Below are positions 7,482-16,570 of a stretch of DNA of 64,000 bases, in pieces. Each line of letters starts with the position of its first letter. Position 1 is the first letter of the stretch. A model generated the notes under the pieces. That model did no database searches and was not told the origin of the DNA. It saw only the letters and a program-made list of their open reading frames with translations. Source of the DNA: Aliiroseovarius crassostreae (lineage in GTDB: Bacteria; Pseudomonadota; Alphaproteobacteria; Rhodobacterales; Rhodobacteraceae); the NCBI RefSeq assembly GCF_001307765.1, contig NZ_LKBA01000004.1, positions 372,001 to 436,000 on the forward strand, read 5' to 3'. The position numbers and the translations under genes are program-made.

Positions 7482-9263
7482 TCAGAGCGGCCAGAAGAGC
7501 AGGATTGCGGGGATCGAAACCGCCACCACCAGAAGTTCCAGTGGCAGGCCCATACGCCAGTAATCGCCGAAACGATACCCTCCGGGTCCAAGGATCAGCG
7601 TGTTGTTTTTGTGACCGATCGGGGTGAGGAAGGCGCAGCTTGCGGCCACGGCCACGGCCATCAGGAACGGGTCGGGGTTCTTGCCCAGGGCGTCTGCCAT
7701 CTGGATGCCGACAGGTGCGGCGACAATTGTGGTGGCCGTATTGTTCAGCACATCCGAAAGCGTCATGGTCACCACCATCAAGACGGTCAATACCGCCCAG
7801 GCGGGCAGGCCCTGCGTGATCCCCACCAATGTTCCGGCGATCAGCTCGGTCCCGCCGGATGTTTCCAGCGCGGCGCCCAGCGGGATCATGGAGCCCAGCA
7901 ACACGACGACGGGCCATTCGATATGGTCATAGATGTCGGCGAGGGGCAGGATTTTCATCAGCACATAGCCAATCACCACCAGCCCGAGCGCCACCGGCAG
8001 GTAAACCAGCCCGAAGCTTGCCGCTGCAACCGCACCCGCAAACAGGCCAATGGCCCACCAGACCTTTTCATCCTGCGTCACGGTCAGGCCACGTTCCGCC
8101 AGCGGCAGGCAGCCCAGCCATTCGATCACATCCGCCTCTTTGCCTGCGGGCACAAGCAGGAGCAGGATGTCGCCCGGCATAATCTCGGTCTTACGCACCT
8201 GTTTGGTGATCTGTTTGCCCGCACGCGAAATTCCCATCAAGACCGTGCTGCGCCGCCAGCCCAGCCCGATGGCCTGTGCGGTTTTCCTGGCAATGCGGGC
8301 GGTTTCCGGCACCACGACTTCGATTTTCGAAAGCCCCGCCCCTTCGGCGGTCAGCTTCTCTTGCCGCGCCTCTTCGGCAAAGGCCAGGCCAAGGGCGGTG
8401 CGAAATTCATCCAGCGCCTCGGGGCGGGCCTCAAGCACAAGCGCATCCCCCGCCGCCAGCATCGTGTTGCGTTGGGTGCCATAGCGGCGCTTGCCGTCCC
8501 GCACCAGGCCAAGGATGGCGACATCGTTTTTTTCGGCCGCCTCCAGCAGCTCTTTCAGGCGTTTGCCGATATGTTTGCTGTCTTCCGGCACGGTCAGTTC
8601 CGCGACATAGTTCCCGGCGTCCCCCATCGGATCACGGGCGGCCTCGCTGCTGTCGGGTTGCGGGATCAGGCGCCAGCCGACAAGTGCCACGAAGATCAGG
8701 CCGGCCAGGGCGGTTACGCCCCCCACCGGGGCAAAGTCGAACATGTGAAACGGCTCGCCCATGGCGTCGCCACGAATGGACGCGATGATGATATTGGGCG
8801 GTGTGCCGATCAGCGTGACCATGCCGCCAAGGATCGTGGCAAAGGATAAAGGCATCAAAGACAGGCCCGGTGCGCGCCCCGCCTTTCGCGCCGTCTGCAT
8901 GTCCACGGGCATCAACAGCGCAAGGGCCGCCACGTTGTTCATGAACGCCGACAGCACCCCGCCAACCGCGCCCATCAGCGTGATATGTGCGCCCAGCGAG
9001 CGGCTTGCATCCACCAGCGTGCGGGTGATCAGGAACACAGCGCCCGAGCGCACCAGCCCGGCCGAAACCACAAGCACCAGCGCCACCACCAGCGTGGCCG
9101 GGTGGCCAAAGCCGGAAAAGGCATCTTTGGTGGGCACCACCCCCAGCACCACCCCCAGCATCAGGGCGGCAAAAGCCACGAGGTCATAGCGGAACCGGCC
9201 CCATAACAGCAGGGCAAAGACGGCGGCGAAAAGCGAAAAGAGAATGATCTGATCTGTGGTCAT
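7482..9263 (-). CDS. SLC13-family permease with internal TrkA-C (RCK_C) domains
   Basis: A 593-residue inner-membrane transporter. An N-terminal block of about five membrane segments (1-190) includes SAFMNNVAALALLMP and GTPPNIIIAS, signatures of the sodium:sulfate/dicarboxylate (SLC13, ArsB-like) fold. Two cytosolic TrkA-C-like domains (about 215-400) follow, with DVAILGLVRDGKR and AGDALVLEAR, then TEIMPGDILLLLVPAG. The second membrane half (about 410-593) repeats the signature as SDVLNNTATTIVAAP and FLTPIGHKNNTLILGPG. Such fusions are annotated as sulfate, dicarboxylate or generic anion permeases; the substrate cannot be read from sequence. Start is the ATG at 9263. It stands alone between a repeat and the LysE-type gene. 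Confidence 0.88.
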   Translation of the reverse strand: MTTDQIILFSLFAAVFALLLWGRFRYDLVAFAALMLGVVLGVVPTKDAFSGFGHPATLVVALVLVVSAGLVRSGAVFLITRTLVDASRSLGAHITLMGAVGGVLSAFMNNVAALALLMPVDMQTARKAGRAPGLSLMPLSFATILGGMVTLIGTPPNIIIASIRGDAMGEPFHMFDFAPVGGVTALAGLIFVALVGWRLIPQPDSSEAARDPMGDAGNYVAELTVPEDSKHIGKRLKELLEAAEKNDVAILGLVRDGKRRYGTQRNTMLAAGDALVLEARPEALDEFRTALGLAFAEEARQEKLTAEGAGLSKIEVVVPETARIARKTAQAIGLGWRRSTVLMGISRAGKQITKQVRKTEIMPGDILLLLVPAGKEADVIEWLGCLPLAERGLTVTQDEKVWWAIGLFAGAVAAASFGLVYLPVALGLVVIGYVLMKILPLADIYDHIEWPVVVLLGSMIPLGAALETSGGTELIAGTLVGITQGLPAWAVLTVLMVVTMTLSDVLNNTATTIVAAPVGIQMADALGKNPDPFLMAVAVAASCAFLTPIGHKNNTLILGPGGYRFGDYWRMGLPLELLVVAVSIPAILLFWPL

Positions 9264-9336
9264 GCTCTAGGGATACTGTGCATTGACCTCGGGGGGAAGT
9301 TCTGACCACGGGGAAAATGCGCGTCGGGTCGGCATG

Positions 9337-9948
9337 TTAGCCAAACAGAACCGGGTAAAGCGACGCCACCAGAAGGGCAGCCATGGTCACGTTGAAGGCA
9401 GCAAGCCGGGCCGGGTTGGTCAGGACGCGGCGGATCTGTTGGCCCAGCAGGGTCCAGACCGATACGGAGGGCAGGTTCACCGCACCGAAAATCAGCGCCA
9501 CCACCAGCACCGCCTGCAAGGTCCGATCCGGCGCATAGGCTGAAATCGCGGTCAGCGCCATGGCCCAGGCCTTGGGATTGACCCACTGAAAGGCCGCAGC
9601 CTGCAGAAATGTCATCGGGGTGGCACCCGCCTGTCCCGCTCCCTGTCCTGCTCCTTTACCCGGGGCGCCAGCATGTGCGATTTTCCAGGCAAGCCACAGA
9701 AGATAGGCCACCGACAGGCCCTTCAGCACCGTGTAGCTCACCGGAACCGCGTCAAACACCTGCATCAGCCCCGCGCCCACCAGCACAATCATCACGGTGA
9801 AACCGATGCCAATCCCCAGCATATGCGGGATGGTGCGGTGAAAGCCGAAATTCGCCCCGGAGGACATCAGCATCAGGTTGTTCGGCCCCGGCGTGATCGA
9901 GGACACGAAGGCAAAGGCGAGGAAGGCGGTGAAGAGGTCAAGTGTCAT
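9337..9948 (-). CDS. LysE/RhtB-family amino acid exporter
   Basis: A 203-residue inner-membrane protein with about six hydrophobic segments. The N terminus has the family signature FVSSITPGPNNLMLMSSGANFG (about 14-35), and AFQWVNPKAWAMALTAISAY lies near 118-137. A Gly/Ala-rich linker (about residues 98-110) links the two halves. The family exports amino acids or derivatives. The preferred ATG at 9948 gives normal length; longer upstream forms would overlap the regulator gene. It is divergent from the Lrp/AsnC regulator at 10049, the standard arrangement in which the regulator senses the exported amino acid. Confidence 0.9.
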   Translation of the reverse strand: MTLDLFTAFLAFAFVSSITPGPNNLMLMSSGANFGFHRTIPHMLGIGIGFTVMIVLVGAGLMQVFDAVPVSYTVLKGLSVAYLLWLAWKIAHAGAPGKGAGQGAGQAGATPMTFLQAAAFQWVNPKAWAMALTAISAYAPDRTLQAVLVVALIFGAVNLPSVSVWTLLGQQIRRVLTNPARLAAFNVTMAALLVASLYPVLFG

Positions 9949-10011
9949 GAAGGCATCCCGTGGGCATCCTGTTGTCCTCTCAAGTGTTGGGCAATTCAGG
10001 CGCTTTGGAAT

Positions 10012-10025
10012 TGCAAAATTGTGCA
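10012..10025. promoter_or_regulatory. Candidate Lrp/AsnC operator between divergent exporter and regulator genes
   Basis: The 100-base spacer contains TGCAAAATTGTGCA, a near-perfect palindrome centred on AATT, 23 bases upstream of the regulator ATG. Lrp/AsnC proteins bind short AT-centred palindromes, usually in their own promoter. Assignment is by position and symmetry only. Confidence 0.4.
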
Positions 10026-10048
10026 TTCTGCCGCTATCTTCACAATCA

Positions 10049-10501
10049 ATGACGAGTTTTGACCACATCAACCGCAAGATATTGCGCGAACTATCCCGTG
10101 ACGGGCGCCTGCCCAATACCGAGCTTGCCGATCGCGTGGGCCTGTCGCCCTCTGCCTGCCTGCGCCGGGTGCAGGAGCTGGAACGGGCAGGGGTGATCAA
10201 GGGCTATCGCGCCGTGCTGGACCCGGTGGCGATGGGCCACGGCTTCGCCGCCTATGTGACCGTGGGGCTGAACACCCATACCAAGGCAGCACAGGATGCG
10301 TTTGAACGGGCCATGACCCGGTATGACGAGGTGCGCGAGTGCCACAATATCACCGGCACTGTGGAATATCTGCTCAGGGTCGAGACTGAGGATCTTGCGA
10401 GCTACAAGCTCTTTCACACCGAAAAGCTCGGCACGCTGCCACAGGTGCAGCAGATCGTGACCCATGTGGTGATGGGCTCCCCCAAGGATGAGCGGGCGTG
10501 A
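10049..10501 (+). CDS. Lrp/AsnC-family transcriptional regulator
   Basis: A 150-residue feast/famine regulator. The N-terminal winged helix (about 5-60) reads DHINRKILRELSRDGRLPNTELADRVGLSPSACLRRVQELERAGVI (given here in overlapping parts: helix-turn-helix core about 24-45). The C-terminal RAM effector domain (about 70-145) includes YVTVGLNTHT, VRECHNITGTVEYLLRVE and a final VVMGSPKDE. Length is typical. The ATG at 10049 matches the family start; frames open further upstream but run through the promoter region. It is divergent from the LysE-type exporter and likely regulates it in response to an amino acid. Confidence 0.92.
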   Translation: MTSFDHINRKILRELSRDGRLPNTELADRVGLSPSACLRRVQELERAGVIKGYRAVLDPVAMGHGFAAYVTVGLNTHTKAAQDAFERAMTRYDEVRECHNITGTVEYLLRVETEDLASYKLFHTEKLGTLPQVQQIVTHVVMGSPKDERA

Positions 10502-10591
10502 GTGGCGACGAGTACACCGCCGCAACGCGCAATTGCCAGGCTCGCAACTGGCCCGAAACTGGCTCAAACCTCCGGATCATCCTGTGCCGCG

Positions 10592-10702
10592 GGCAAGGAT
10601 ATTGGGGATGAAAAGAAAAGCGCCGCTCTCTTTTTCGGGCTCTTTTTCTTGTCAGAAATATCCCGGGGTGAGGACGTAGTCCGAGGGGCAGAGCCCCTGA
10701 TC
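10592..10702. repeat. GC-rich intergenic repeat (copy c)
   Basis: Within the 326-base gap between the AsnC-type gene and yebC, both on the plus strand. It shows GATGAAAAGAAAAG followed by CTTTTTCTTGTCAGAAATATCCCGGGGTGAGG and GAGGGGCAGAGCCCCTG, the same units as the other copies. It is not at a convergent junction here but could terminate the upstream gene. Confidence 0.6.
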
Positions 10703-10827
10703 CGAGCATCGCGAGGCCACCGATAGCGGGCTTGAGCCTGCTCGAAAGCCCCCCTTGCCCCCCGGCCACCGCATGGGGTAATGAACGCGTCAACTGATAC
10801 AGACATGCATGAATTACGGAGGTCGCC

Positions 10828-11568
10828 ATGGCTGGCCACTCAAAATGGGCAAATATCCAACACCGCAAAGGTCGCCAGGACGCCGCCCGCTCGAAACTCT
10901 TTTCCAAGCTTGCCAAGGAAATCACCGTGGCCGCCAAGATGGGCGACCCGGACCCGGACAAGAACCCGCGCCTGCGCATGGCGGTGAAGGAAGCCAAGTC
11001 GCAATCGGTGCCGAAGGACGTGATCGACCGCGCGATCAAGAAGGCGATCGGTGGCGAGGCCGAGAATTACGACGAAATCCGCTATGAAGGCTATGGGCCC
11101 AACGGTGTGGCGGTGATCGTTGAGGCGATGACCGACAACAAGAACCGCACCGCGTCGACCGTGCGCTCGACCTTTTCGAAAAACGGCGGCAACCTGGGCG
11201 AAACCGGCTCGGTCGGTTTCATGTTCGACCGCAAGGGCGAAGTGATCTATCCCGCCTCGGTGGGGGATGCTGACACCGTGATGGAAGCGGCGATTGAAGC
11301 CGGGGCCGAGGATTGCGAAAGCGATGAGGAAAACCACCGCATCACCTGTGCTGATACCGACCTGAACGAAGTGGCCACCGCGCTGGAAGCCGCGCTGGGC
11401 GAGTCGGAATCGACCAAGCTGATCTGGCAGCCGAACATCACCACCGAACTGGATCTGGAAAGCATGCAGAAGCTGATGAAGCTGGTGGATGCGCTTGAAG
11501 ATGACGATGACGTGCAGCGCGTCACCACCAATTTCGAAGCCTCGGACGAGGTGCTGGCGCAGCTCTAA
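10828..11568 (+). CDS. yebC: YebC/PmpR-family protein (ribosome-associated or transcriptional regulator)
   Basis: A 246-residue protein with the signature N terminus [20 protein letters not shown] and, later, [20 protein letters not shown] near 90-110 and [16 protein letters not shown] near 117-132. The C-terminal third is acidic. Length is canonical. YebC proteins were described as DNA-binding regulators, and more recent work implicates family members in translation of proline-rich stretches; which applies here is not decidable. Start is the ATG at 10828 after ACGGAGG. The usual ruvC neighbour is absent. A strong hairpin terminator follows. Confidence 0.95.
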   Translation: MAGHSKWANIQHRKGRQDAARSKLFSKLAKEITVAAKMGDPDPDKNPRLRMAVKEAKSQSVPKDVIDRAIKKAIGGEAENYDEIRYEGYGPNGVAVIVEAMTDNKNRTASTVRSTFSKNGGNLGETGSVGFMFDRKGEVIYPASVGDADTVMEAAIEAGAEDCESDEENHRITCADTDLNEVATALEAALGESESTKLIWQPNITTELDLESMQKLMKLVDALEDDDDVQRVTTNFEASDEVLAQL

Positions 11569-11588
11569 GCCGCCTCAGATCAAAGATG

Positions 11589-11618
11589 AAAACCCCGGCC
11601 ATTGGCCGGGGTTTTTTG
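11589..11618 (+). terminator. Rho-independent terminator of yebC
   Basis: AAAACCCCGGCC-ATT-GGCCGGGGTTTTTTG is a perfect GC-rich hairpin with a T run, 20 bases after the yebC stop. The A run on its left also gives it terminator shape for the convergent bluB transcript. Confidence 0.92.
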
Positions 11619-11811
11619 TTTGGTGGCAGGGCTGGTCCCAGGGCATGTCCGAACCAACAAAGTGTTTGGGGAAACCTGAAGCACAAAGAGGCTCCTGGCG
11701 CCTGAAACGCGGATATCCCTTCCGGCGGTGCGTATTTGATCTGAGGCATGAAGTGGCGCCAAAAGACAGCCACTTCAACAGGTTGCGTGCACTCAGAGCA
11801 AAGCCAGAGCG
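11619..11811. other. Intergenic region with no gene seen
   Basis: About 190 bases between the yebC terminator and the bluB stop. Short open frames cross it, but none has a ribosome site or recognisable product. Confidence 0.5.
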
Positions 11812-12612
11812 TCAGGTTGCTGGTGAGGCGTCACAGGTGGCCTGTGCGAAATCCCCTGAATATCCACCGTCTTCAAGCCTGTGCTGGGTCTGCCTGATCT
11901 GATCCAGAAGCGCGACCGCGTCGGGATCTTCCGACCCTTGCCCGAAACGCTCGAAATTCACCAGCTCCTTCAGCGGCAGACGCGGACGCCAGCCCGCGGA
12001 TTGCAGCTCGGGCCGGTCAAAGAAATGTGACACATAGCCAAGGCACAGATAGGCCACGGGGACCACGCGGTCGGGAATGTTGAGCACCTCCCGCAGGCGG
12101 GTGTGGTCCAGAATACTGACCCAGCCAAGCCCCAGCCCTTCGGCGCGCGCGGCCAGCCACAGGTTCTGCACCGCGCAGACGCTGCTATAGACATCCATGA
12201 CCGGTTCATGGGTGCGCCCGATCACCACGGGCCCGGCGCGGTCCTTGTCGCAGGTGATGCAGATATTGACCGGGCTTTCCAGGATCCCTTCCAGTTTCAG
12301 CCGGCGATAGGTGTCGCGGTTGGCGCTTTCGAACATCTCTGCCGCTTCCCCATGGGCGGTTTCGAACAAATCATGGACCTTGCGCTTGGTGTCGTCCTCA
12401 CGGATCACGACAAAATTCCAGGGCTGCATGAACCCCACCGAGGGCGCGTAATGCGCAGCCATCAGCACGCGGGTCAGCACGTCATCCGGGATCGGATCGG
12501 GCCGGAACTGTCCGCGCACATCGCGCCGGGTAAAGATGGTCTTGTAAAGCGCCTCGCGCTCTGCCGTGTCAAAACAATTGTCAAAAGATGTTTGTGGGTT
12601 GGCCATATCCAT
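11812..12612 (-). CDS. bluB: 5,6-dimethylbenzimidazole synthase BluB
   Basis: A 266-residue flavin enzyme of the nitroreductase fold that cleaves reduced FMN with oxygen to make 5,6-dimethylbenzimidazole, the lower ligand of vitamin B12. Visible family segments are TIFTRRDVRGQFRPDPIPDDVL (about 25-46), MAAHYAPSVGFMQPWNF near 50-66, GRTHEPVMDVYSSVCAVQNLWLAARAEGLG near 130-159, and AYLCLGYV with RPELQSAGWRPRLPL near 190-215. The N terminus MDMANPQTSF follows AAGGGGA, so I start at 12612; the second ATG at 12606 is possible. A cobalamin riboswitch lies immediately upstream, so expression should fall when B12 is abundant. Confidence 0.95.
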   Translation of the reverse strand: MDMANPQTSFDNCFDTAEREALYKTIFTRRDVRGQFRPDPIPDDVLTRVLMAAHYAPSVGFMQPWNFVVIREDDTKRKVHDLFETAHGEAAEMFESANRDTYRRLKLEGILESPVNICITCDKDRAGPVVIGRTHEPVMDVYSSVCAVQNLWLAARAEGLGLGWVSILDHTRLREVLNIPDRVVPVAYLCLGYVSHFFDRPELQSAGWRPRLPLKELVNFERFGQGSEDPDAVALLDQIRQTQHRLEDGGYSGDFAQATCDASPAT

Positions 12613-12664
12613 ATCATTCCCCTTGATGGATGTCCTTGCCCCGTTGTCCACACGGCGCAGTATG

Positions 12665-12852
12665 ATTTTCAGGCCGGTCTTCTGACTCAGGTTCCTCCCG
12701 ACCGCGTCCTTCCCAGAGCGAGCTCCAGTGGATCGTTGCGGCCAGTCCCCCTTACAGCGTTGGGCACGTGGCAGGTTTGCACTGCCTTTCCGATTCTCCG
12801 CCTCCGTCGCCAACCCCTTGCGCGGTCGGCCGCATCAGCAGCACCTGAAAAT
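12665..12852 (-). promoter_or_regulatory. Cobalamin (B12) riboswitch controlling bluB
   Basis: On the minus strand the element opens and closes with P1 arms ATTTTCAGG and CCTGAAAAT (plus-strand 12844-12852 and 12665-12673), a perfect 9-bp pair. Between them, in order, are GGCAGTGCAAACCTGCC, CGCTGTAAGGGGGA, a CCACTGG segment, TGGGAAGGACGCG, and the B12 box as GAGTCAGAAGACCGGCCTG close to the 3' end. This is the standard order of the cobalamin aptamer core. The aptamer ends about 50 bases before the bluB start codon, leaving room for an expression platform. Confidence 0.93.
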
Positions 12853-12956
12853 GATGTGTGCCGGGGCCTCCCCGGCGGGTCCGTTGTAGGAAGCCCGCTC
12901 TCCGCAGGCAATCCGTTTTTCGACCAGATGCGCCGCGAAAACGCCGCGGCGGCGGA

Positions 12957-13565
12957 TCACTCCTCGACCAGACCACTGACATAAAGCGCGACGGCGTTGA
13001 TCTCCAGCTCGGTCAGGTTCTTGGCCACCGAGTGCATGATCGCACTGTCATTGGTGCGCGACCGATCCTCAAACGCCATCAGCTGTTCCACCACGTAATA
13101 GCGGTGCTGGCCGGCCAGACGCGGCAGGGAGGCATCGCCTGCTGCAAACTCCCCGTGGCAATCGGCGCAGGGCGGGATTTTGGTATACTCATTGCCCTCG
13201 TGATAAATGTAATATCCAACCGCCTCCAGCGCCTGTTTCGACGAGCGCACCCGGTGTTTGAGCCCAGGCTGCGCCGAGTAATATTGCGCCAGAGCCGTGA
13301 TCTGCGCGTCCGACAGGTTTTCGGCCATGCCGTTCATGATGTCGCTTTCCCGTGTGCCGTCGCGGAAATTGCGCAGCTGTTTCTCGATATAGTCGCGGTT
13401 CTGTGCGGCGAGGCGCGGATACATCCGGCTCGACGCCTCACCCTCTGCGCCATGGCAATGCGAACAGACATCATTGCGCAGCTCGGTGATATCCGTGGTG
13501 CCCTCAGCCCAGAGTGGCGATGTGGCGAGCGTGAACGCGGTAAAGAGGATAGGCATCAGACGCAT
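12957..13565 (-). CDS. Di-haem cytochrome c (c4-like), exported
   Basis: A 202-residue periplasmic electron carrier. A signal peptide MRLMPILFTAFTLATSPLWA precedes two class I cytochrome c domains. Haem-binding motifs are CSHCH at about residue 34 and CADCH near 130. Each domain has downstream methionine-containing segments (IMNGMAENLSDAQITALAQYY and IMHSVAKNLTELEINAVALYV) that supply axial Met ligands in the c4 family; the duplicated layout matches c4. In that family the protein passes electrons to terminal oxidases or other periplasmic acceptors. Start is the ATG at 13565 after GGAG. It has its own transcription unit upstream of the riboswitch. Confidence 0.88.
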   Translation of the reverse strand: MRLMPILFTAFTLATSPLWAEGTTDITELRNDVCSHCHGAEGEASSRMYPRLAAQNRDYIEKQLRNFRDGTRESDIMNGMAENLSDAQITALAQYYSAQPGLKHRVRSSKQALEAVGYYIYHEGNEYTKIPPCADCHGEFAAGDASLPRLAGQHRYYVVEQLMAFEDRSRTNDSAIMHSVAKNLTELEINAVALYVSGLVEE

Positions 13566-13763
13566 GGGGGCTCCTGTTGGCAGGTTTTGCGCGCAGGCGG
13601 CGCGGGGTGATGCAAACATAGCGGCCGGACCGGCCGGGGGCAGGCCGCAAATTGCCACACCACTGCGCGGGGCGCGCGGGATGGGGCGCGGGATGGTGTG
13701 GCGGCGGGGCGGGCGGCACGGGTTTCCCTTGCCAAGCCGGGTGCAATCCGATCATGTCCCCCC

Positions 13764-14693
13764 ATGACGCGCAACAGCCCCGCCCCCGATACGGCACAAA
13801 ACCGACCGCAAAACAGGGCCCTGTCCGGCATCCTGTGGATGCTGGCCGCAGGGCTGATGTTTGTGGCAATGAATGCAATGGTGAAACATGTGGGGCAGAG
13901 CCTGCCCTCGACCCAGGCTGCGTTTTTGCGCTTTCTGTTCGGGCTGATCTTCGTGGCCCCCGCGCTGGGGCGCATCGCGCAGACGCGGTTTGACCGGCGC
14001 AGCTGGACCCTGTTTCTGGCGCGGGCGGTGGTGCATACGATGGCGGTGCTGTGCTGGTTTTACGCCATGACCCAGATCACCGTGGCCGAGGTGACGGCGA
14101 TGAACTACCTCAACCCGATCTACGTCATGCTGGGGGCGGCCCTCTTCTTGGGGGAGAGTGTTTCGTGGCGACGGATGAGTGCGGTGGGGGTGGCCTTCCT
14201 CGGCGTTCTGGTGATCCTGCGCCCGGGGGTACGAGAGCTTGGCCCGGGGCATCTTGCGATGATTTTTACCGCAATCGGACTGGGAGGGTCCTACCTGATT
14301 GCAAAGCGGCTGTCGTCGATCACCTCGGCAGCGGTGGTGGTGGCGATGATGTCGCTGACCGTGACCGTGGCCCTGGCGCCCTTTGCCTGGATGGTCTGGG
14401 TCACGCCCAGCGGGATACAGCTGGCCTGGCTGGTGGCGGTGGCGGGCTTTGCCACCGGCGGTCACTATGCCATGTCGCGCGCCTTTGCCGAGGCCCCTGT
14501 GTCAGTTACCCAGCCGGTGGCATTCCTGCAGATCATCTGGGCGGTGATCATGGGATATGCGCTTTTTGACGAACCGGTGGATGGATGGGTGATCGCCGGT
14601 GCCGCGATGATCATGTCCGCGGTTAGCTATATCACCTGGCGCGAAGCGATGCTGAAACGGCGCAGTTCTCAGGCCGGCGTCACGCCCACCTGA
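13764..14693 (+). CDS. EamA/DMT-family transporter
   Basis: A 309-residue inner-membrane protein with about ten hydrophobic helices in two repeated EamA halves. The first half runs about 20-155 (LSGILWMLAAGLMFVAMNAMV at its start, VTAMNYLNPIYVMLGAALFLGE at its end). The second runs about 165-300 (AFAEAPVSVTQPVAFLQIIWAVIMGYALFDE near 245-275). A C-terminal basic tail follows. The superfamily exports or imports metabolites; this branch resembles RhaT/YdcZ-like permeases of unknown substrate. I start at the ATG at 13764 because the upstream frame is not hydrophobic and overlaps the cytochrome promoter. Confidence 0.85.
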   Translation: MTRNSPAPDTAQNRPQNRALSGILWMLAAGLMFVAMNAMVKHVGQSLPSTQAAFLRFLFGLIFVAPALGRIAQTRFDRRSWTLFLARAVVHTMAVLCWFYAMTQITVAEVTAMNYLNPIYVMLGAALFLGESVSWRRMSAVGVAFLGVLVILRPGVRELGPGHLAMIFTAIGLGGSYLIAKRLSSITSAAVVVAMMSLTVTVALAPFAWMVWVTPSGIQLAWLVAVAGFATGGHYAMSRAFAEAPVSVTQPVAFLQIIWAVIMGYALFDEPVDGWVIAGAAMIMSAVSYITWREAMLKRRSSQAGVTPT

Positions 14694-14783
14694 TCTCGGC
14701 ATCCCCCGCTCGGCCCGACCAGAAGGGGCACCTGAGGTGCGCTTGATGCCTCGCCACCGGCTGCGCCGCTGGCTCAGGCAAAA

Positions 14784-15011
14784 GGGGCGCTGCCCCTCGC
14801 GAGACAAGCTCGCTCACCCCGGGATATTTTCGGCAAGAGGAAAAGAGTATCTGCCATCTTCCTCTTGCCAAAAATATCCTAAAGCGTTTCGGGAGAAACT
14901 TGAGGCACATGTTTCTTCCGAAGCGCCCATGACATTGATAGCTCTTGCGGCGTTTCGGTTTTTCCTTGTCTCAGGTGAAAACCGAAACGCTTCGGGGGCA
15001 AAGCCCCCAGC
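14784..15011. repeat. GC-rich intergenic repeat (copy d), interrupted by a GCGTTTCG palindromic element
   Basis: In the 395-base gap between the convergent EamA and solute-binding-protein genes. Bases 14784-14847 are identical to 7249-7312. After CTTGCCAAAAATATCCT the expected continuation is replaced by about 110 bases carrying two GCGTTTCG hairpins (14884-14926 and 14950-14990). The outer repeat then resumes as TCGGGGGCAAAGCCCCC. Confidence 0.78.
14884..14990. repeat. GCGTTTCG palindromic element inserted in repeat copy d
   Basis: Two consecutive hairpins. GCGTTTCGG (14884-14892) pairs with CCGAAGCGC (14918-14926) with one wobble. GCGTTTCGGTTTT (14950-14962) pairs perfectly with AAAACCGAAACGC (14978-14990). 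The first matches the short copy at 3568-3610 through arms and loop. No reading frame is present. Confidence 0.72.
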
Positions 15012-15088
15012 GTCCGCCAGAATGGAAAACGGGGCCGCCCTTGCCGCCCCGTCAGTTTGAATATGGTCTGCTTGAAAATGGCCTGCGA

Positions 15089-16570
15089 TCACTCGGCCCA
15101 GCTGACCCCGGTCAGGTCATTGGCCTGGGTCGGCGCGTTTTCCCACAAGCCCTGGATCTTGGCGTTTGCCACCCCGGTTTTGGCCAGTTGGAACAGGTAT
15201 CCGTTCACGTAATCCTCGGCGATGATCTGTTGCATTTCGGCAAGCAGCCCTGCCCGCTGATCCGGGTCTGAGGTCAGGTCGAGTTTGGCGTTCAGCTCCT
15301 GGAACTCCGGGCGATCATACTGGAAGTAATAGTCCGGCCGCGCATAGATGCCGATATCGGCGGGTTCGGTATGGCTGACGATGGTCAGGTCGAAATCCTT
15401 GCCCTTGAACACCTGTTCGATCCATTGCGCCCATTCGAGATTGGTGATCTCGGTTTCGATCCCCACCGCGCGCAGCTGGGCGGCGATGATTTCGCCACCG
15501 CGCCGTGCATAGGTCGGCGGGGGCAGCATCAGGCGCAGTTTCACCCCGTCGGGGGCTGCTTCGGCCAGCAATTGCCTGGACAGGTCCGGGTCGAAGGATG
15601 AGTTCGCGGTCAGGTCCACATAGGCGGGTTGATGCGGGGCGTAGTGGGTTCCGATCGGGGTGCCATAGCCGAACATCGCGCCGTCGATGATGTCTTGCCG
15701 GTTGATGGCATGGGCAATGGCCTTGCGGATGCGGATGTCATCCAGCAGGGGCGCCTTGTTGTTGGTCGACAGGATCGTCTCGCCCTCGGTTGACCCGACG
15801 ATCACGGTGAACCGTGGGTCTGCCTCGAACTGTGCGAGTGTTTCCGGGGCCGGGAAGTTGGGAAACGCGTCCACATCCCCTGCCATCATCGCGGCGAAGG
15901 CGGCGTTCGGGTCCGAGATGAATTTGAACGTGGCTTTGGCCAGCGCGGGTTGCGTGCCCCAGTAATCCGGGTTGCGTTCAAGCGTCACGTGATCGCCCTT
16001 GGCCCAGTTGCCAAAGGTGAACGGGCCGGTGCCGACCGGGTGGGTGGCGGCCTGCCCGATGCTTTCCGGCGCGACGATCACCGCATCCCCCCAGGCCATG
16101 TTGAAGGGAAAGTTGCCATTGGGTTTGGCCAGCGTCACCTGAACCGTCAGCGGATCCAGCGCCGCCACGCTTTCAATACCGGCAAACAGGGCCTTCTGCG
16201 CGTTGGTGCTGTCTTCGGCGCGGGCACGATCCAGTGTGAAAACCACGTCATCCGCGTTCATCTCACTGCCATCGTGAAAGCGCACATCGGGCCGGAGTTT
16301 GAACGTATAGACCATGCCGTCTTCGCTCACCTCCCAGCTTTCGGCCAGGCCGGGGCGCACCGACCCATCCGGGCCAAACCGTGTCAGCCCTTCGAACAGA
16401 TTGGCATAGACCACCTCGTCAATGGCCGCGGCCGCACCGCTGGTCGGGTCGAGGTTGGGGGGCTCGAGCACCATGCCGAGACTGATCGTGTCATTGCCCG
16501 CAAGCGCCGTGCCCGCCATCAGGGCCAAAACGCAAGGGGCGGCGAAAAGGGTGGATTTGCGAAAACTCAT
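15089..16570 (-). CDS. ABC transporter substrate-binding protein, family 5 (peptide/nickel type), orphan
   Basis: A 493-residue periplasmic binding protein. A signal peptide ([24 protein letters not shown]) is followed by [20 protein letters not shown] and the SBP_bac_5 core: [54 protein letters not shown], and [29 protein letters not shown] near 175. Family members bind peptides, opines, nickel or other small solutes. Start is the ATG at 16570 after AAAGGAGGAC. No permease or ATPase gene is next to it, so it must borrow a membrane complex encoded elsewhere. Substrate is unknown. Confidence 0.9.
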   Translation of the reverse strand: MSFRKSTLFAAPCVLALMAGTALAGNDTISLGMVLEPPNLDPTSGAAAAIDEVVYANLFEGLTRFGPDGSVRPGLAESWEVSEDGMVYTFKLRPDVRFHDGSEMNADDVVFTLDRARAEDSTNAQKALFAGIESVAALDPLTVQVTLAKPNGNFPFNMAWGDAVIVAPESIGQAATHPVGTGPFTFGNWAKGDHVTLERNPDYWGTQPALAKATFKFISDPNAAFAAMMAGDVDAFPNFPAPETLAQFEADPRFTVIVGSTEGETILSTNNKAPLLDDIRIRKAIAHAINRQDIIDGAMFGYGTPIGTHYAPHQPAYVDLTANSSFDPDLSRQLLAEAAPDGVKLRLMLPPPTYARRGGEIIAAQLRAVGIETEITNLEWAQWIEQVFKGKDFDLTIVSHTEPADIGIYARPDYYFQYDRPEFQELNAKLDLTSDPDQRAGLLAEMQQIIAEDYVNGYLFQLAKTGVANAKIQGLWENAPTQANDLTGVSWAE

